From Bimastos eiseni (taxonomy: Eukaryota > Annelida > Clitellata > Crassiclitellata > Lumbricidae), in the NCBI GenBank assembly GCA_959347315.1, contig OY365809.1:46383949-46447948 (forward strand): a DNA stretch of 64,000 nt. The letters are read 5' to 3'. The notes beneath the pieces were generated by a model, which did no database searches, was not told the origin of the DNA, and saw nothing but the letters and a program-made list of their open reading frames with translations. The position numbers and the translations under genes were made by a program. Of the stretch, positions 12,778 to 26,300 are shown piece by piece; positions within the stretch are counted from its first letter, which is position 1; each line of letters begins with the position of its first letter.

Positions 12778-12985
12778 CAGTGGTTCTCCACGGTACACCG
12801 GTGTGCCGCAAGGCACCGCCAAGTGTGCCACTACACTAAGAAAAAAATCAAATTCAAAATAACTAAAAATCACTAAAAATCGTGTTCGAATTAAGCTAAA
12901 CTATAATGTATCTATTTCAATGAAAAAAGGAAATGTTTCTGTCTATCAGTTGGTTAATATTTCTTCTAATGGTCGAGAACCACCG
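12778..12985. mobile_element. hAT MITE with decayed TSD
   Basis: Ends CAGTGGTTCTC and, reverse-complemented, CGGTGGTTCTCGACC form the inverted repeat of a Charlie-like hAT. The flanks ATGTAGAT and ATATACAT match at 6 of 8 positions. It lies in the likely VPS41 3' UTR. Confidence 0.7.
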
Positions 12986-13532
12986 ATATACATGTTTGGT
13001 TTGAAGTAGGATTTGTCTGATGTTTTGGCTTCTGTTGGTCGATGGCTTATCTTTCCACCTTAGCCGAACTCCCAGACGTTTAGCACAACCGTACAATTCA
13101 GTTTGGAAATATGGATGACTTGCTTTCTTACTCAGGAGACTCACAGACTAAAAAGCAGAAGTCAAGGGTGAAAAATGCATGACCGAAAGCACAGTTGATG
13201 AAAGACTTGTAATGTCCAGAGATGTATGTCTGAGTATTGTAGATTTTGCTTTGTGTACTTGAGATGTAGCAAATTTGCTGAAATGGTTAAAGTAATTTGA
13301 CATCTTGAAGTTTGTTTAAATTCATTTAATCACTGTGAGTGTGTCGTTAAAAGCTTCTCTTTTGTGTGAGTGTTGTTCGTCAATCTGCATTGCTTAAAGG
13401 CAATGTGCCTCGTGAATGTATTGCCTAGCAGCCTGTGTTTTGTGCTTCAAATTGCCATGGCTACTTTTGACAAATCCATCGTTTTAAGCACGATGGTGTA
13501 AACTGCTTTAAAGCTGGATATTTATTGTTTCA

Positions 13533-13551
13533 AATAAAACCAACCAATAAA
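13533..13551 (+). terminator. Candidate polyadenylation signals for VPS41
   Basis: Two AATAAA hexamers at 13533-13538 and 13546-13551 are the first clear ones seen downstream of the VPS41 stop. Assignment rests on position only. Confidence 0.4.
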
Positions 13552-14034
13552 GAAATATTAATTTGAGTTTGTTCTACATTGTTAGAAATGAAGAATTTAT
13601 TGTGTATATGTAACGATTCAGTCCGTCATGCAAGAAACTATTGCAGGACTTCATTACCGACTGCATGCGCTTCATACTTAACAGTAGAATAATGGCTAAG
13701 TTCGGTGGTTGATCAAAAGTTCTTGGTCAATGACGAAATAAACAGTTCTTTAGTACGGAATAAGAGCTGCAGTGGCTATTAAAAAAATACATCTGCTCTA
13801 TCAAATTTGTGTTGTCATGAAGACTATACTTACACTATGACTTTCCTGCATCTACCCTCCAACACATTCATCTCTCCGACCCAGAGTCCCAGACGAGGCT
13901 ACTATATTGAACTCAAACTGACTACTGCTGCAAGTTGCAATCATTGAGATATAATGATATTATCGTTACACGATCAGAGAATTTGGAAACCGCGCATTAT
14001 CGCTTTCAGACCCAGCTGAATGGGAAAAAAACTG

Positions 14035-14200
14035 ACTGATTCGCAAATCTTCGACGCTATAGCTCTTCGAAATTGGCCTTGAGACGTATTTGTTCAAGAT
14101 TTATTATGACTAGACTTGTCTGTTACGCGCTTTAGCGCAAGATTCAAATATTTTAGGCGCGTTATAAATGACAGTTTATTATTAAGGCGTTTGTGAGACA
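14035..14200 (+). mobile_element. LINE 3'-end remnant
   Basis: The stretch resembles the FK-x-LKTHLF-type C-terminal end of CR1/L2-like ORFs after one frameshift, and is followed by a GGCGCGTTATAAAT tail and TTATTATT. It is weak, but the tail repeats at several other sites in the window. Confidence 0.35.
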
Positions 14201-14303
14201 GGGCACCAGCGTCGTTCAGCTTGTTGACAAAAGGCTCGGTGCAAAAGATGACAAAAACCAATGCTACCATCACTTGATGCGTATTTATTGCTTTTAATAG
14301 ATT

Positions 14304-17300
14304 ATGTCAATGGCCTCAGTAAAAGTAGCTGTCAGAGTACGCCCTGTAAATGCCAGGTAATTGATTAAAGTTCACTTTTAAATAACAATTTAAGACGAGC
14401 AATTTCAGTTAGCAAAGTGATCATTTGCTCCTAATCCTCGATGCTATACAGATTATTGGCCGATGCCGAGAAAATTGTCGATAGAGTGTGACACTCTCGT
14501 CCATGTGACCGTCTGCCTAGAGTCGTCTTTCGCTGGAAAACCAAGCTGTTCCATAATAAACCAGAAGAATATGAGAAACTTTTTATATAGGCCCTACTCG
14601 TGATTTATTGCCTTTGCGAGGCATTCAAAAGTCGCTGCAATGTTCGCCTACTGACACATTTATAATACACCCCTACCTTGGCCGGTAGCATGAGAATTCA
14701 TTCCACGACACTTAATACCATGACAATTAATACCGGACACTTAATCCCCATGACAATTCATTCCACGACAATTAGGCCCAAAGACACTTAATACCATGAC
14801 AATCAATACCTGACAATACTGGACGGTTTACCTGTACACACAGTATGGCTGCCCATAGGCAACAATTCATTGCACAATTCATTTTATCTCCGTTTGGGCG
14901 AGACTGTAGAGTCTAAACTTTTCTTGCAGGTTTTTCTGAATTTAACTTAATTTATGGAAGCACAGTTTGGTGTGGGTAGAAAGGAAGACCTACTGTTATA
15001 CATTGCAATTATGAATACACGAAACATCATGCTGATGCCAATGGAACAATGGCGTGGCAGTGTATAAAATTATTTCAATTTTATTGTAAAGCTCGTTTAA
15101 TCGCTTCATAATGAAACGGCTATTCGCTTTTATTTCATGTTGCAATTACAGTTATTACACTGAATCAATAATTCTAGTATTAACTGTCATGGTATCAAAA
15201 TGTGCATGATTACATGTCGTTGGTATGAATTGTTGTAGGAACTTTATGTTCGGTATTAACTGTCGCGGTGTTAAGAATTACAGTATTAAATGTCATGGAT
15301 TCACCTTGGCCGAATCCTTGAAATTGGGCTGATGCTCCTCGTTGAACTTGTTTCCTGTTGTTTATGAAATGTAGAGAGAGAAGTCTTGACAGTCAGGTGA
15401 TAATCGAAATCGCTGGGAAGACCATCACCGTTACCAATGCCAAGGTAATCGTTCATTCGATTTCATTTGTAAATAGCTATAGTAATAGAAACACTGCTTT
15501 GCTGTCGATAATGCTAACACCAGAGTTGGTTGTTATGAAATTACCAATGGACTTAACGATTTAAAGATTGATTTGACGACTCGGTCAACTTAGTCACATG
15601 CTTATCAACTGACGTAGTCACCTGATGTGTTTTGAAAATGATGATAGGCTTAAGTCAGCAGTGATAGTCAGAGGTTTTCCATGGGTTTGTCTCGTTATGT
15701 AATTCAATCGCGGTGCCCATAAACCAGGTTTATCACAACACCCAAGATTGGAAGCACAGGATTTAGCATTCATCAACAGTTGAATTGTCTGATGCCATGC
15801 CAGTAGTGATGCCCACATTTTCAGAGTTGATTTAGTTTCTCTAACGTCTGCAGTGAGTTTAATTTTAATTCCAAGTGTTTGGTTTTATTCTTAGGTTCCA
15901 GACCATACTGTTGGAGACCAAAACCGAGAGAAGACAAAGGTCTTTACGTTCGATCATTCGTATTGGTCCGTCGACCCAGCGGACTCTCACTACGTCTCGC
16001 AAGAACAGGTTTATCTCGGATCGACTTCAGTGTTTGATGCTTCTAACTAATGACGTTGTTCAAAATGACATTATCAACTCTGCAAATGAAATGAGATTTC
16101 TTTATTGAGCTCTCCAGTTTGTAGAATATTTGTTGGAATACGGTCGAAATGTTGGTTAATTGTATTAGCCGAGTGGTAAGGAGGAGGAGGCGTAGTAGTG
16201 GATTGGAAAGAGGAGACGTAGCTTTTAAGATTGACAACAGGATTCAAAGTGGGATTGGTCGCAAAGGGCTATAATGAGTGTAACGAAATTAATGATTGAC
16301 ATAATGAGTGAGTGACATTACAGACGAATTACATACCAAAAGAGTGACTACCTTTATAGTTCTACCTTTAGTTATTTACCTTTTCGATCTGTTTAATATC
16401 AGGTGTTTGCAGATCTGGGTTCGGACATTATCGAATGCGCCTACAATGGGTACAATGCGTGCGTCTTTGCCTATGGGCAGACAGGATCTGGCAAGACATA
16501 CACGATGACAGGAAACCCAGTGAGAGATGATTTCAATGCAATCTAATTAATTGAATCACTTCTTCTGAAAGTGGCATTTCTACGACTGACGATCGCATTC
16601 AATGTATTTCTAGAGAATTAATTTTTCCATACAAAAGATGAATTCTTTATGAAAAAGTATTTCTGAATTTTGTAATGGAAGACCATGACATGGGTTCAGA
16701 GCTGAAGTCTTCAGGTAATTTGTCGCCCTAGCCAGTCAACAATGAAAGCACCTCATCCCCATTGCATGAACAGTAACATCTGAGATTTATATAGGATCAG
16801 GCACGTTTTTGCCGAAACATATTGTCATGGATTCACCTTGGTCGAACCCTTGTTGATGATTCTGACGATGGAAAACTGCTTTGGAAGTAGAGGAAGCTCC
16901 AATGTGTTATGAAATTGAATATTGTCATTGGAATTAGACTATAGCTATTTTTCAATAATTAATTTAACAATTACTTCTTTTATATAATCATAACATTCAT
17001 GCAAAGTTTATTTTTCTAAAATTTTGCACCCCTAAATTTTGTGCTCTAGGCGGCTGCCTATGCTGCAGCTCTGCATGGGTTACTTGTGGCCATGGTTGGG
17101 GTGGGGTGGGGTAGTTCAGGATTAATGACAAACAAAGTCACCGAATTTGTTTGAATAAACTTAACAGTAACATGAATTTAACATCTGCATTGAATGTGAT
17201 ACACAGGATGCATGAAAGTGCTGTTCAATATTCATGATAGAACTGTACTGTTTAATAGTCTTGATAATGCTGAATGTACAGAATAATCATGATTATTGTA

Positions 17301-20300
17301 TTCAATATTCATGATATAATTTTTAAATCGTCATGATATAATTGTTCAATATTCATGATTTTACTGTTCAATATTCATGATATAATTTTTAAATCGTCAT
17401 GATATAATTGTTCAATATTCATGATTTTACTGTTCAATATTCATGATGATGCTGTTCAATATTGTTGTTATTGAATGCCAATAGGGAGATTCGGGACTGA
17501 TTCCTCGAATTAGCGACGTGAGTACACATTTATCCTCAGACTCAAGTCAAGCAGTATGACTGGTGATATTAATATTTATGAGGGTGCTTACATAATGCTT
17601 AGATTAATAGTGCTTTAGAAATAGTAATTATCCTCTCAATGGAATTAATGCATCTTAGTAGTTGAATTTAAAGTTTGAATAATGTATCATCTGTGATTTA
17701 TTGCATAGTTAGATGAGAAATGTTTTAATTTTAATAATAAATGAGAAGAAGATTGTTGTACTTGTCAGGGTCTCTTTCAACGAATGACGGACGAGTCAAA
17801 AACCTACAGAACGGAAGTGAGGTACAGACAACTACGAACTCTCTCATCTCCTCTATTTCTCATTTTGGATTTATCATTACACTTAGGCGATTCATTAATG
17901 CGCTTAGCCAGTTAGTGCATTGACATATAGTTGTAGATACAACGTACTAATGTGCCATTGTATATGAAACAATGTTTTTAACTGAAACCGTTGTGCTGTT
18001 GTTGTTGACGCCAGTTACTTTGAGATCTACAATGAAGTCGTGCGCGACCTGTTGCCTAGCAACGCCATCAAGGGCAACCAGGCCCTTAGGGTCCGAGAAC
18101 ATCCCAAGGATGGGCCTTACGTCGAAGGTGAAATTTATGATTGGTCTGCTGTTGATGATGAAGAAGTATAATTTGATAACCTAGGTGTAAAACAATTAAA
18201 TTAGACAAAGAAAAGGGTTAGTGGATAAGAGAGTGTAATTGACAGGGCCGTACCAAGGGGGCCAGCAAGACCGTGGCCCAGGGTGCAAATTTCAGGATGG
18301 AATAACTTATTATTCCCTTAAAATGCACTATTTTCAAAATGTGTGGGCTCCAGATTGATGCTGGGCACAGGGCGCAATTACAGCTCGGTAATTGAAGAAA
18401 TGCCAGTTCCTTTGTCTGTCTCTCTCTGCATGTCTTCCATAAAACCCTTCAAGACATCTTCCTATCTGTTAGTCCTGTGAGTTATATCTTTTGATTCTTG
18501 TCTTTATTTACAATGAGTCTGATTTCAAATATTTGTTTTGTGTGTCATAGATCTGTCTTGTCATCTTGTCACCAGTTATGAAGATATTAAGGAACTGATC
18601 GACCAGGGAAACGCTCGAAGGTAGCGCCATATTTTCTCTCGCTCTTCATTGATGATATCAATTGATGCCAACGGGTTCTCTTCTGAACGTTATGATGTCG
18701 CTTCTCTTTTAGCGTTGTTGTTTTTCGTTGTCCAAAGGCAGCTGTGGTTTCTACTATTTCATCGAGTTTAACCTAAGTGTGAGATATGTAAATCGGAAGC
18801 AGAGATCAACTGCGAGTGAAGGAGAGCTTGTTCAAGGGCCCTATGCAAAGTAACCAATATCTTAGATGAAAGAAGTTCTGCCTTCTATCTCCCATCTTTC
18901 AAAGGAGATGTTTCTCAATAGAAGTCTTTCTCTACGGCTTTTTGTTCTGTTTCTTCTGCGCAGGACAACGGCTGCTACGAACATGAACGATGTTAGCAGT
19001 CGATCACATGCAATATTCACCATCGCTTTCACTCAGGTAAACATCTTAATTATTTTCATCACAGGTTATATGATGTCTCTAGTAGGAAGAATAGATACTT
19101 CCCAGGGGGGAGGAGGGTAGCTTCATGTCAGATGAGCATGTGCAGGTCCTAAAATTACATGACAACGATGATAATGATGACTAATAATAAGTAATATTAA
19201 TAATAATAATAATACTGATATGGATTACAATGACTGCACTGATGCATTCCTTCAAAACTCTTCCTTTAGGCTGTGCTGGGGTCATGAGCGCCTCTGAATA
19301 GTAACCTTGAATAGGTGCTATATAAATCTTTGTTATTAATATGACTAATATTAATAAAAGCAGCAAAAATTCAGTTTTAAACAGATTGAATTTACCTTTG
19401 AATGGTAAAGTAGCCATCAGGTATATCATATTAATGATATTTATGTATTTAATCATTTACATTGCGCTGTATAAGAACCACACAAAGGAACCATTCATTT
19501 CTTCATTTACTCATTCATCAGATGTATAAATAGCTATTTTAAGGTACAAGAAACACAATGAGGCAAAAAGCTTTTTTGTATGTCTTTGTTTTTTGCGAAG
19601 CACCTTTTCCTAGCGACTCAAATTGTTTCTCCAGTTTTCCTTGAGTTAGGGAAAGATTGCTTTCGTGTCTTGTTGAGGCTGGAAGATGGTTGAGACAGAT
19701 GCGTTACAAATGCTTTGGCTTTTAATGATGGAGGAATTTTCATCTTTGTTCATAGGCGACGTTCAGCAAGAATTCTCCAAGTGAAACATACAGTAAGATT
19801 CGTCTGGTTGACCTTGCTGGCAGGTGAGCTTTATAATACAGGTTGCTACTATTATTATGCTGTATAATTATTATTATTATTATTATTATTACAATAGTCG
19901 AACAATTTAAATAGTGTTATCATAGCTGCACGAAAGAGCCTCTGAAGGCAACGGCATTGAATCGTTGGATGCAGACTGATAGATGTTGGAAAAGGTAGCT
20001 AGTTTCTCTAGGGTCCCTGGTGACCTGCGTAAGGAAGTGACCCAAGTCTTTAATAAAAGTCGTTCTATCGTTGTGACTGGGCCCATTGTCTCGATGGCCA
20101 ATGGAAGGAAGAGATAGGTGGCCGAGCTGGCTGTACTTGACGGGCTTCCTGGTGGTTGCCACCTCAGCTGCTGCCCCGCCGATGGTGACGTCGCTTGAAG
20201 ATATGATGGAGCCACGGTGTCAATCTCCGTCGCTTTCCAGATCGGATTCCATCCTTTTCACCATAGAATCAGCATAACACCATCAGGGCGTTTTCGTTCG

Positions 20301-23300
20301 TTCTAGATAGTCCCGGAGGTTCCTTGATGTTCGGGAAACCAGAGCGTGTGAGGCTGCGACTGATTATGTCGTTTAAAGCGAACCGCCGTGTCCCAAGACC
20401 ACAAGAAAGCCCTCGATTCGTTTTGGCTCTTGACCCGCATGGGCATGCGTGTTTCTCGCATATACGTGTCCCAAGATGGAGTCTCACCGCAATTCTGACC
20501 GCTTTGTCGTCTAGCCGAAGTCCACATGAAGTCACTGGCAAAGAGCCTGTCTCCTGCATGTGGTGCTGCGGCTGCCTTAAGTCGCGCATTATTATTATTA
20601 TTATTTTTATTAATATTATTATTATTAGATTTTAGCTGCACGAAAGAGCCTGTGAAGGCAACTGCATTGAAGCGCTGGATGCAAACTGACAATCGTTGGA
20701 ACAAGTAGCTTGTCTCTCTAGGGTTTCTGGTGACTTGTGTCAGGAGGCAACCCAAGTCTTTGATGAAGTCCATTCCGTCGTTGTTGACTGGACCCATGCG
20801 TGTTTATTATTTTTTTAAATTTTTATTGTTTTTTATTATTATTTCTTCAAAACCGTGCTCAGACCTGTGTTATTATTATTTCTTCAAAACCGTGCTCAGA
20901 CCTGTGTTGAGCATTGACCTCTGTTTTGATGCAGCGCTCGTGAGTAAGGTGTTTTGCTTAGCTTTCAAGTATTTTGCTTTAGAAATTTGTAGATTTTGAT
21001 TATGATTAAGAAATTTAGAATGACTGGAATTTCAAAAAAGTTACCTTTTGTCACAGCACTTGGCGCTGTAGAAGGATGTGATGAGAATTGGATCTGTGAA
21101 GGGTTTTGTTGTTGTTTTGTCTGATGTTCAGTGAAAGAGCGGACGCGACCGGCAACACCGGACTGCGACTGAAGGAGGGAGGCAGCATCAACAAGTCCTT
21201 GGTTACGCTTAGCAACGTCATCTCTACGCTCGGTATGTACTTGTACACGCGTGGGGCACTGTGGTCGGCGCGCTTATCCTTACATTGTATGTTAAGACAT
21301 GGACAATTTATGAAGCTCCTTTAAGGAATAATTGTTGAGGGGTGATGTAAGGAGCTATGCTGTTGCTGCTGCTGCTGCTGGCAATGGGCTGGGTTTTGTG
21401 ATTGCCATAGCAACGTAACTCTGTTGATGACTTACTACTTTCTTTGAATTCTATGGATGATGATTGTCTTCAGTCTCCCATTTCTCCATTAATGATGATT
21501 TAACTTTTTTTTCTTAAGATAACTTCTTGTCACCTACATAGATTTATTTTCAGACATTCTGTGAATGCCCTTTTGGCAATTGAGAGTTTAAATTCTGTGA
21601 GAATTTATTATTTCTGATTCTAATTCTGGCATCTGCTACCTGGTGCTACCATGTTCATTCCAGAGATTTGATTGAAATGTGCCATTGTCATTATGAACGA
21701 TTGTCTGACTGAGTCTCGTTTTGTTTGTGACTTTTGATGGTTTCAGCTGAACTGTGTGAGAAAGGGACATCAAAGAAGAATGCATACATTCCATATCGGG
21801 ATTCTGTTCTCACTTGGCTTCTCAAGGACAGCCTCGGAGGCAACTCAAAGACGATCATGATCGCAAGTACGTCGCACCTCTCAATGCGCTCTTCTCAGGA
21901 CGTTCGTTTAGGCATTAATTGCAAGGAAAGCAACAGGTGTTATTATGGGGTAGAGTGTTCATCTGAATAATCTCATGATGAAGACCAGCAGGAACCACAG
22001 GTGTAGGAACTGAGTTTAGATGACCAGATAATTATTGAGATACTTAGATGACCATTTGTTCAGAAGACTTCTACATTAGCCAGATCTTACATACTCATCT
22101 TTTCAGTTAATTCAACATTTCATTCGTGGCCATCTATGCCTGCCTGCCTGCCTGCCTGCCTGCCTGACCCCTCTTGTTCTATATTCTCATCCTATTGATT
22201 CTGTTTTGACTAGGCACCTGTTGATAATCTGGTTTTCTTCGCTTCACTGTTTGGGTGCTGTAGTAATTTAGAAATTAATATTCTAGATCTTTCAAGTGGT
22301 GAAGTTGCAATTGAAAATCATGATCAGTTGAAGTAGTTTTTAAATTTCTATTCTCATCAATGAATCGTTGGACATTTCTTTCGTAGCAATCTCTCCAGCC
22401 AGCTGCAACTACATGGAGACCATGAGCACATTGCGCTATGCAAATCGAGCAAAGAACATCATCAACAAACCGAAAGTAAACGAGGATCCAAACGTGAAAC
22501 TCATCCGGGAACTACGTGCGGAAATCGCTCGACTCAAAGCGTTGCTCGGCGGAAACATCGTGAGTCATAGAGCCCAGGCTCTGCCTGCATACTTACTTTG
22601 CTCTTTTAAACTGTGAGCATACTCACTCCCAGCTGACATTCCTCATCTGCGCATCATCTACAACCGTGCTACTTGTTTTCTATGGTCACACCTTGTCAGT
22701 CTGTCAATGGTTATAAAGTATGTTGTTCCTGGTTCAGTTCATTCACAGTTCATTCACAGTTCATTCACAGTTTATTCACAGTTTATTCACAGTTCATTCA
22801 CAGTTCATTCACTGTTTATTCACAGTTTATTCACAGTTTATTCACAGTTCATTCACAGTTCATTCACTGTTTATTCACAGTTTATTCATTGTTCATTCAC
22901 AGTTCATTCACAGTTTATTCACAGTTTATTCACAGTTTATTCACAGTTCATTCATTGTTCATTCACAGTTCTTTCACAGTTCATTCACAGTTCATTCACA
23001 GTTCTTTCACAGTTCATTCACTGTTCATTCACTGTTCATTCACAGTTCATCCACAGTTCATTCACTGTTCATTCACTGTTCATTCACTGTTCATTCACTG
23101 TTCATTCACAGTTTATTCACAGTTTATTCACTGTTCATTCACTGTTTATTCATTGTTCATTCACAGTTTATTCACAGTTTATTCATAGGTCGTTCACAGT
23201 TTATTCACAGTTTACAGTTTATTCACAGTTCATTCACAGTTTATTCACAGTTCGTTCACAGTTTATTCACAGTTTATTCACAGTTTATTCATTGTTTCTT

Positions 23301-26300
23301 CACAGTTTATTCGCAGTTCATTCACAGTTTATTCACAGTTTATTCATTGTTCATTCACAGTTCGTTCACAGTTCATTCACTGTTCATTCACAGTTCTTTC
23401 ACAGTTCATTCACTGTTCATTCACTGTTCATTCACAGTTCATCCACAGTTCATTCACTGTTCATTCACTGTTCATTCACTGTTTATTCACTGTTCATTCA
23501 CTGTTTATTCATTGTTCATTCACAGTTTATTCACAGTTTATTCATAGGTCGTTCACAGTTTATTCACAGTTTACAGTTTATTCACAGTTCATTCACAGTT
23601 TATTCACAGTTCGTTCACAGTTTATTCACAGTTTATTCACAGTTTATTCACAGTTTATTCACAGTTTATTCATTGTTTCTTCACAGTTTATTCGCAGTTC
23701 ATTCACAGTTTATTCACAGTTTATTCAGAGTTTATTCACAGTTCGTTCACAGTTTATTCACAGTTCATTCACGGTTTATTCTGAGTTTATTCACAGTTCA
23801 TTCACAGTTTATTCAGAGTTTATTCACAGTTCGTTCACGGTTTATTCAGAGTTTATTCACAGTTCGTTCACGGTTTATTCAGAGTTTATTCACAGTTCGT
23901 TCACGGTTTATTCAGAGTTTATTCACAGTTCGTTCACGGTTTATTCAGAGTGTATTCACAGTTCGTTCACGGTTTATTCAGAGTTAATTCACAGTTCGTT
24001 CACGGTTGCCTGTCTAGTCTCTTTCTCCTCATTTTCGCTTTTCTTCTACCGAGTGACTGTTTCTAAACTGAGAACTCGTTTATGTCTTCTTGTCTACTCA
24101 GTGATTCTCAACGGTTACCCAGTTTCGATATGCATTCATAAACCTTCTTTAAAGGTGAATGCTGCTTATTCAAATGACTCTGTGTTGTGGAATTTTATTG
24201 TATCAGTTAATTAGCATAATTATGTAATGAATCCTTGTTCAATGATGTTGTCATTTGTTCTTTCATAGGATGAATTTGCTTCACCAAAACTACAGTTACA
24301 GTTGAATGAAAATGAAGCCAAGGTAGATTCTTGGTTGAGAAATGTTTCAAACTGTTTAAAGACCTTTCCCATTACCTGATTAGCTTCTTCTTAATTATTT
24401 TAAGAGCTGATTCTTGTATCTATTAATTTATATAGCGCCTCTCACAGTGCACAACGGTCAGAGACAATTTGCCAGCAATTCTTCTGGCAACGCTTTTCTT
24501 TGTAGAGTGCAGCATGGACCTATATTTTGCGTAAGCGCTAAGTTTTGGGAGTCTTGTCTTGTCTTAACCATCCTCGATCCGAGGGTTGGTCGCTTCATGG
24601 ACAAGTCTACTCCATCTCTTCCCTGTCTCTCGTCTTCTTTAGTAAGTTGTCAAGTGGTCTTCCGGTCCATTTTTCCACATTTTCTATCCATCGTGTCTTT
24701 GGTCTTCCTCATTTTCTTGCTCCCGGAAGTTTTGGGAGTAGAAACCAATTATATCTTAAGATTAAACATAGCCATAAATGGAATAGCACTGAAATAAGCT
24801 AAGAAGAAGAAGAAGACAGATGTCATTCCTGTGGCTAGTCTGAGAGTCAGCCATAGCTATAAAGTATTGGCTCCTTCATTTTCTTAGCCTTGGCATACGA
24901 GGGGGGTGGTTGGCCAGTCCTCTCCCTCGTCATCTCATCTTCCCACTGACAGCGTGTGGGGTCAGTGAACTCACTGTAGCTGAGGGGACTGAGGGCAAAT
25001 TAAGTGGAGCAGAATTTCAGACCATATTTTAGGGCATTTGAACGACCAGATTCTCAATGGTCAGCCCTGCTCAGTAACTACCAAACTATTATTGATCGTC
25101 TGCATTTACAACCTAAAAGATTCTTGAATGCCCCTATTGAATATTGTGTGCCCAGACTCATTCCCTGTTTAGTTGGAGTATGAAAACATCATCTGATTTC
25201 ATTACCAAAACTGAGTTGGTTTCTTTGAGCTATCATCAGTTGATATACCTTCTTATACAATAGGCACAATAGCTATTCAATTACTAATGAACTATCTAGT
25301 GGCCAAAACTAGATTACACATAATTTGTGGTCTGATCTAAAATTGCACCCAATGTGATGTAACTTATTACAGAAAATTTGATACCTTGTTACCTTGTGCT
25401 GTCATTTCTCTGAAATCTAGCGACCATCATGATCAACCCTCTCCGTGTCTTTCTTTCCGAAGTTGCGTCCCTTAATTCCTCCAGGCTCATTCCAGTTTTT
25501 TCGTGTATCTCAGCCATCCATTTCTTCCTTGGGTGCCCTCTTTTTTTCGTCCTTTCTCCTCCACACGCCAGCATCATTTCCTTTTCCAGTCCATCTGATC
25601 GCATTACACGTCCAAAGAACCCCAGCTTCCTTCTCAACGCTCGTTTGTTGTAACGTCTCATCATTCTCAACTTGTTTGTTCTCATTCTCATTCTCGTTTG
25701 TCTTCTTCTCCGTCCATGATATTCTCTGCATATTAATATCCACATTTCGCATGTGTTGATCTCCTTCTCCATGTTCTTTATGATAACTAATTGAAATGCT
25801 ACCATAATAATAGAATCAGTTTGATTATGCTTGATTACAGTACATGACTTTACAGTTACGATGCTCCCAGTTTCTATTTCTTTTAAAGCTTCTTTTAAAG
25901 TTTTTATGGATTGCTAGAACTTTCCTTTGAGCAATGTAATTGATCTTGATGATATATTTTATAACATCTTAAGGTCAATTTCTATAAAGGATTGCAACGT
26001 TGCCATTTGTGACTGAGTGCTGTGATGATGGTCAATGATATTGTGACTGATTGTATCCTAGTTTTTGACTTTGTGCATTGTGTACAGGTGAAGGTTTTGA
26101 CGGAGGCATGGACCGGTCGGTGGAGGGAAACTGCAGCAATACTAAAGGTCTCTTTTAGAAGTTTTGACTGCTCTGTCTGATTTAGCATGTTTAATATAAT
26201 TATGTATTTAAAGTTATTCATAACTTTTTCATTTTGTTTTCATTAATGGCTGATGCAGTCTACGAATTTCAATGAAGGCGATGTGGGAGGACATGCTAGC

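Larger units (their letters stand above)
12622..14303 (+). other. VPS41 3' UTR / kinesin upstream region
   Basis: No coding exon is seen here. The VPS41 3' UTR probably runs to AATAAA at 13533 or 13546, about 0.9 kb past the stop, and would include the hAT relic at 12778-12985. The remaining 0.75 kb before the kinesin start ATG should hold its promoter. No TATA box or other core element was convincing. The sequence just before the ATG (TTTTAATAG) could be a splice acceptor for a 5' UTR intron. A LINE tail lies at 14035-14200. Confidence 0.6.
14304..22559 (+). other. KIF16B: Kinesin-3 motor-domain exons
   Basis: Exons 14304-14356, 15375-15444, 15895-16008, 16403-16519, 17485-17517, 17769-17821, 18015-18127, 18551-18620, 18964-19036, 19756-19823, 21132-21232, 21747-21866, 22387-22559. 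Motor signatures are intact: the P-loop GQTGSGKT at about residues 104-111, switch I NDVSSRSH at about 216-223, switch II LVDLAGSE at about 249-256, and the [18 protein letters not shown] and RYANRAKNI stretches before the neck. All catalytic motifs expected of an active ATPase motor are present. Confidence 0.95.

Noticed and set aside
22707..23987. 426-codon open frame (and two overlapping ones)
   Set aside because: Pure translation of the 11-bp minisatellite; all three frames give the same cyclic peptide, and it lies in a kinesin intron between in-frame exons.
24414..24797. Plus-strand 127-codon frame
   Set aside because: Antisense of a LINE ORF2 C-terminal fragment plus a retroposon tail.
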